Both the position numbers and the translations under genes were made by a program. A stretch of DNA of 31,834 nucleotides. Source: UBA1573 sp016794285. GTDB lineage: Bacteria > Pseudomonadota > Alphaproteobacteria > Micavibrionales > Micavibrionaceae. The stretch lies in contig JAEUKO010000014.1 in assembly GCA_016794285.1 (NCBI GenBank), forward strand, positions 1 to 31,834, given 5' to 3'. The notes under the pieces are model-generated. The model did not search any database, was not told where the DNA came from, and was given only the letters and a program-made list of their open reading frames with translations. Shown piece after piece: positions 30,369 to 31,834 of this stretch (position 1 is its first letter; each line of letters starts with the position of its first letter).

Positions 30369-31834
30369 AATTATATAAAATAAATACAGGGTCAAACCTG
30401 CGTTTGCTGTTGTTGAATGAGTTGAACAACATCTTCAACATGTACTGTGGGTACTGGAAACACTCAACAAGGCCAATCTCCAAGCCAAGTGGTCTAAGTG
30501 CAAATTTTTTCAGCAAGAAGTCAACTACCTCGGTTTCATCATCAACAACGGCACCGGCCCCATCGGGATCAACACTAATGACTGTATTGCCCCCTTCCGA
30601 GCGAGCATGAACAAAATCTGCAATCGCCGAAGTCAGGTCGTCATAGTTTTGAACCAAATTAGAGAGGTCCAAAACATCACCCTCTCCCGGGTCAAACCCA
30701 TGAATGGCTACCACCGACTGGCCTTGAGCCACAGAGACATGAACACGGTCTTCAACTCCGGAAGACAAGGTTACGGAAGACCCACTCGTAACCGTAACCT
30801 CGTTATACACCGTCAAGGTCTGGCTTTGAGTCTGGCTCTGACTCTGCGAGTAACTTTCATTGACAAAGGTAACGCCAATTGTATCGCTTGTATAAGCCAG
30901 ATTGTTATCAAAGTCCCTCTCTTCTCCCGAAAGGTTCCGCTCTTCTGAAACAGCCGTAACCGTCAAGACGAGATTACCATTGTATCCCGATGGAGCATTG
31001 ATATGGAGGCCAGAAAGCTGGGATGGAGCGAGAACCCAAACCCCATGAGCAGAATCGTAAGATCCGGCACTCAGAGTTAGAGTAGACGGAACACCTTCAA
31101 TCCGAACTTCTTTAATGACTTCCGATCCATCCACGTCCCGTAGAGAAACAGAAATCGGCAGCGCGACAGAAGTCACACCAATGGCAACCGCATCATCAAC
31201 ATAAAGGTTTGGTGCATCTGCCACAGCATCCGTCACGACTTTGAAAGATGCCGAAGATTGCGCAGTCAAACCAGAATCCGGATCATAAACCGAGGCTGTC
31301 GCCGTCAGAAGACCCAGCATATCCACATCACTATTGCTTGGTGGAAACACCGCAGGACCTCTAACAAGGCTTTGTCCTGCCGCAAGAGTAATCGTCCAAA
31401 CCCCCGTCGAGGAGTTATAAGACCCACCACTGAGCGCTGTATCAACATACCAGCCGGGTTTGATGCCAGAGACAGAAACCGTCAAGACTTCATCCCCATC
31501 TCCACCCCGCGCACTCGAGGTCATCACCAACTGAACACCCCGATCTTCATAAACACAAACATCTTGAACATTCAAATTAGGCGTTTGTGGAGGAACGATC
31601 CGATCCTGTACCGTTAAACTAAGATTTGCAGTCGCAGAATCTCCATCACGATCAAGAATTTTATAGGCAAAGACATCGGTCCCCCCAACAGATGGTGTAG
31701 AAACATCATACGAATAACTTCCATCCGCCCCAATCGTCAGAACTCCGTAAGCCCCCGTTACATTAATGTTTCCAGAGGTTGGAACGGCATAAGTTACCCC
31801 AGCAAACGTAACAGATTTTACAATGTACCCGGGA
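30367..31834 (-). CDS. Giant VCBS-type adhesin secreted by the type I system, C-terminal part
   Basis: The frame is open from 30367 to the window edge (about 490 codons), so the start is outside. At the right edge YGVLTIGADGSYSYDV is a VCBS repeat core, followed by DVFAYKILDRDGDSATANLSLTV. Next come beta-sandwich repeats related to Bap-like adhesins (GKPWY-like GSYNSSTGVWTI and GSYDSAHGVWVLAPSQL units). A low-complexity SQSQSQTQSQT stretch leads into a type I secretion C-terminal signal of the VC_A0849 kind: VVAIHGFDPGEGDVLDLSNLV and GGNTVISVDPDGAG. No GGXGXDXUX nonapeptides are seen in this part. The last ~40 residues look wrong and are probably frameshifted. The adhesin likely mediates surface attachment and biofilm formation. 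Confidence 0.85.
   Translation of the reverse strand, partial: PGYIVKSVTFAGVTYAVPTSGNINVTGAYGVLTIGADGSYSYDVSTPSVGGTDVFAYKILDRDGDSATANLSLTVQDRIVPPQTPNLNVQDVCVYEDRGVQLVMTSSARGGDGDEVLTVSVSGIKPGWYVDTALSGGSYNSSTGVWTITLAAGQSLVRGPAVFPPSNSDVDMLGLLTATASVYDPDSGLTAQSSASFKVVTDAVADAPNLYVDDAVAIGVTSVALPISVSLRDVDGSEVIKEVRIEGVPSTLTLSAGSYDSAHGVWVLAPSQLSGLHINAPSGYNGNLVLTVTAVSEERNLSGEERDFDNNLAYTSDTIGVTFVNESYSQSQSQTQSQTLTVYNEVTVTSGSSVTLSSGVEDRVHVSVAQGQSVVAIHGFDPGEGDVLDLSNLVQNYDDLTSAIADFVHARSEGGNTVISVDPDGAGAVVDDETEVVDFLLKKFALRPLGLEIGLVECFQYPQYMLKMLFNSFNNSKRRFDPVFILYN

Noticed and set aside
30825..30860. SQSQSQTQSQT coding repeat considered as a CRISPR-like or phase-variable tract
   Set aside because: Units are short and imperfect at DNA level; it reads in frame as a flexible linker in the adhesin.
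1..31834. CRISPR arrays, tRNA and rRNA genes
   Set aside because: No regularly spaced repeats, cloverleaf-like TTCGAAT/GGTTCGA arms or rRNA motifs were seen in any intergenic stretch.

Overview
The window reads as chromosomal DNA of an alphaproteobacterium of moderate base composition, probably Rhodospirillales-like, although the genus cannot be fixed from sequence alone. The main pointers are an alphaproteobacterial-type SerC divergent from SerB, an Hsp20 gene followed by a DUF1150 gene, a PutA without a ribbon-helix-helix DNA-binding domain, and a chromosomal IVB (Dot/Icm-type) secretion cluster.

Layout. 1-2477: serine biosynthesis (serC partial on the minus strand, serB on the plus strand), with a single-domain ClpA/B-like AAA+ ATPase translationally coupled to serB. 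2478-2686: intergenic, mostly a 147-bp near-perfect palindrome (MITE-like). 2687-6090: a family-4 glycosyltransferase, convergent with a tandem pair of paralogous acidic proteins of unknown role. 6091-7224: a heat-shock unit with a candidate RpoH-type promoter, a ROSE-like RNA thermometer that sequesters the Shine-Dalgarno, Hsp20 and DUF1150.

7281-15249 is the most interesting block. It is a plus-strand run of exported or envelope proteins ending in type IVB secretion genes: L,D-transpeptidase-like protein, lipoprotein, DsbC/G-like thiol protein, unknown helical-repeat protein, lytic transglycosylase, DotD, DotC, DotB, IcmT, and a protein with two TcpQ/secretin-N-like modules. The order dotD-dotC-dotB-icmT equals traH-traI-traJ-traK of IncI plasmids rather than the split Legionella arrangement. 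The visible parts are the outer-membrane lipoprotein components, the retraction-type ATPase and a small membrane protein, plus wall-remodelling enzymes. The core channel genes (dotG/H, dotA, dotL, dotO) are not here.

15254-22707: housekeeping genes (YggS/PLPBP, RsuA-type pseudouridine synthase, XseA, PutA) with three unknown genes. 22785-31834, all on the minus strand: a type I secretion locus. A giant VCBS-type adhesin (C-terminal part only) lies upstream of a perfect 14-bp-stem terminator. It is followed by TolC-family, LapB-type ABC and HlyD-family genes, and by Ppx/GppA and an acidic unknown protein in the same tight gene run. The adhesin C-terminus looks frameshifted.
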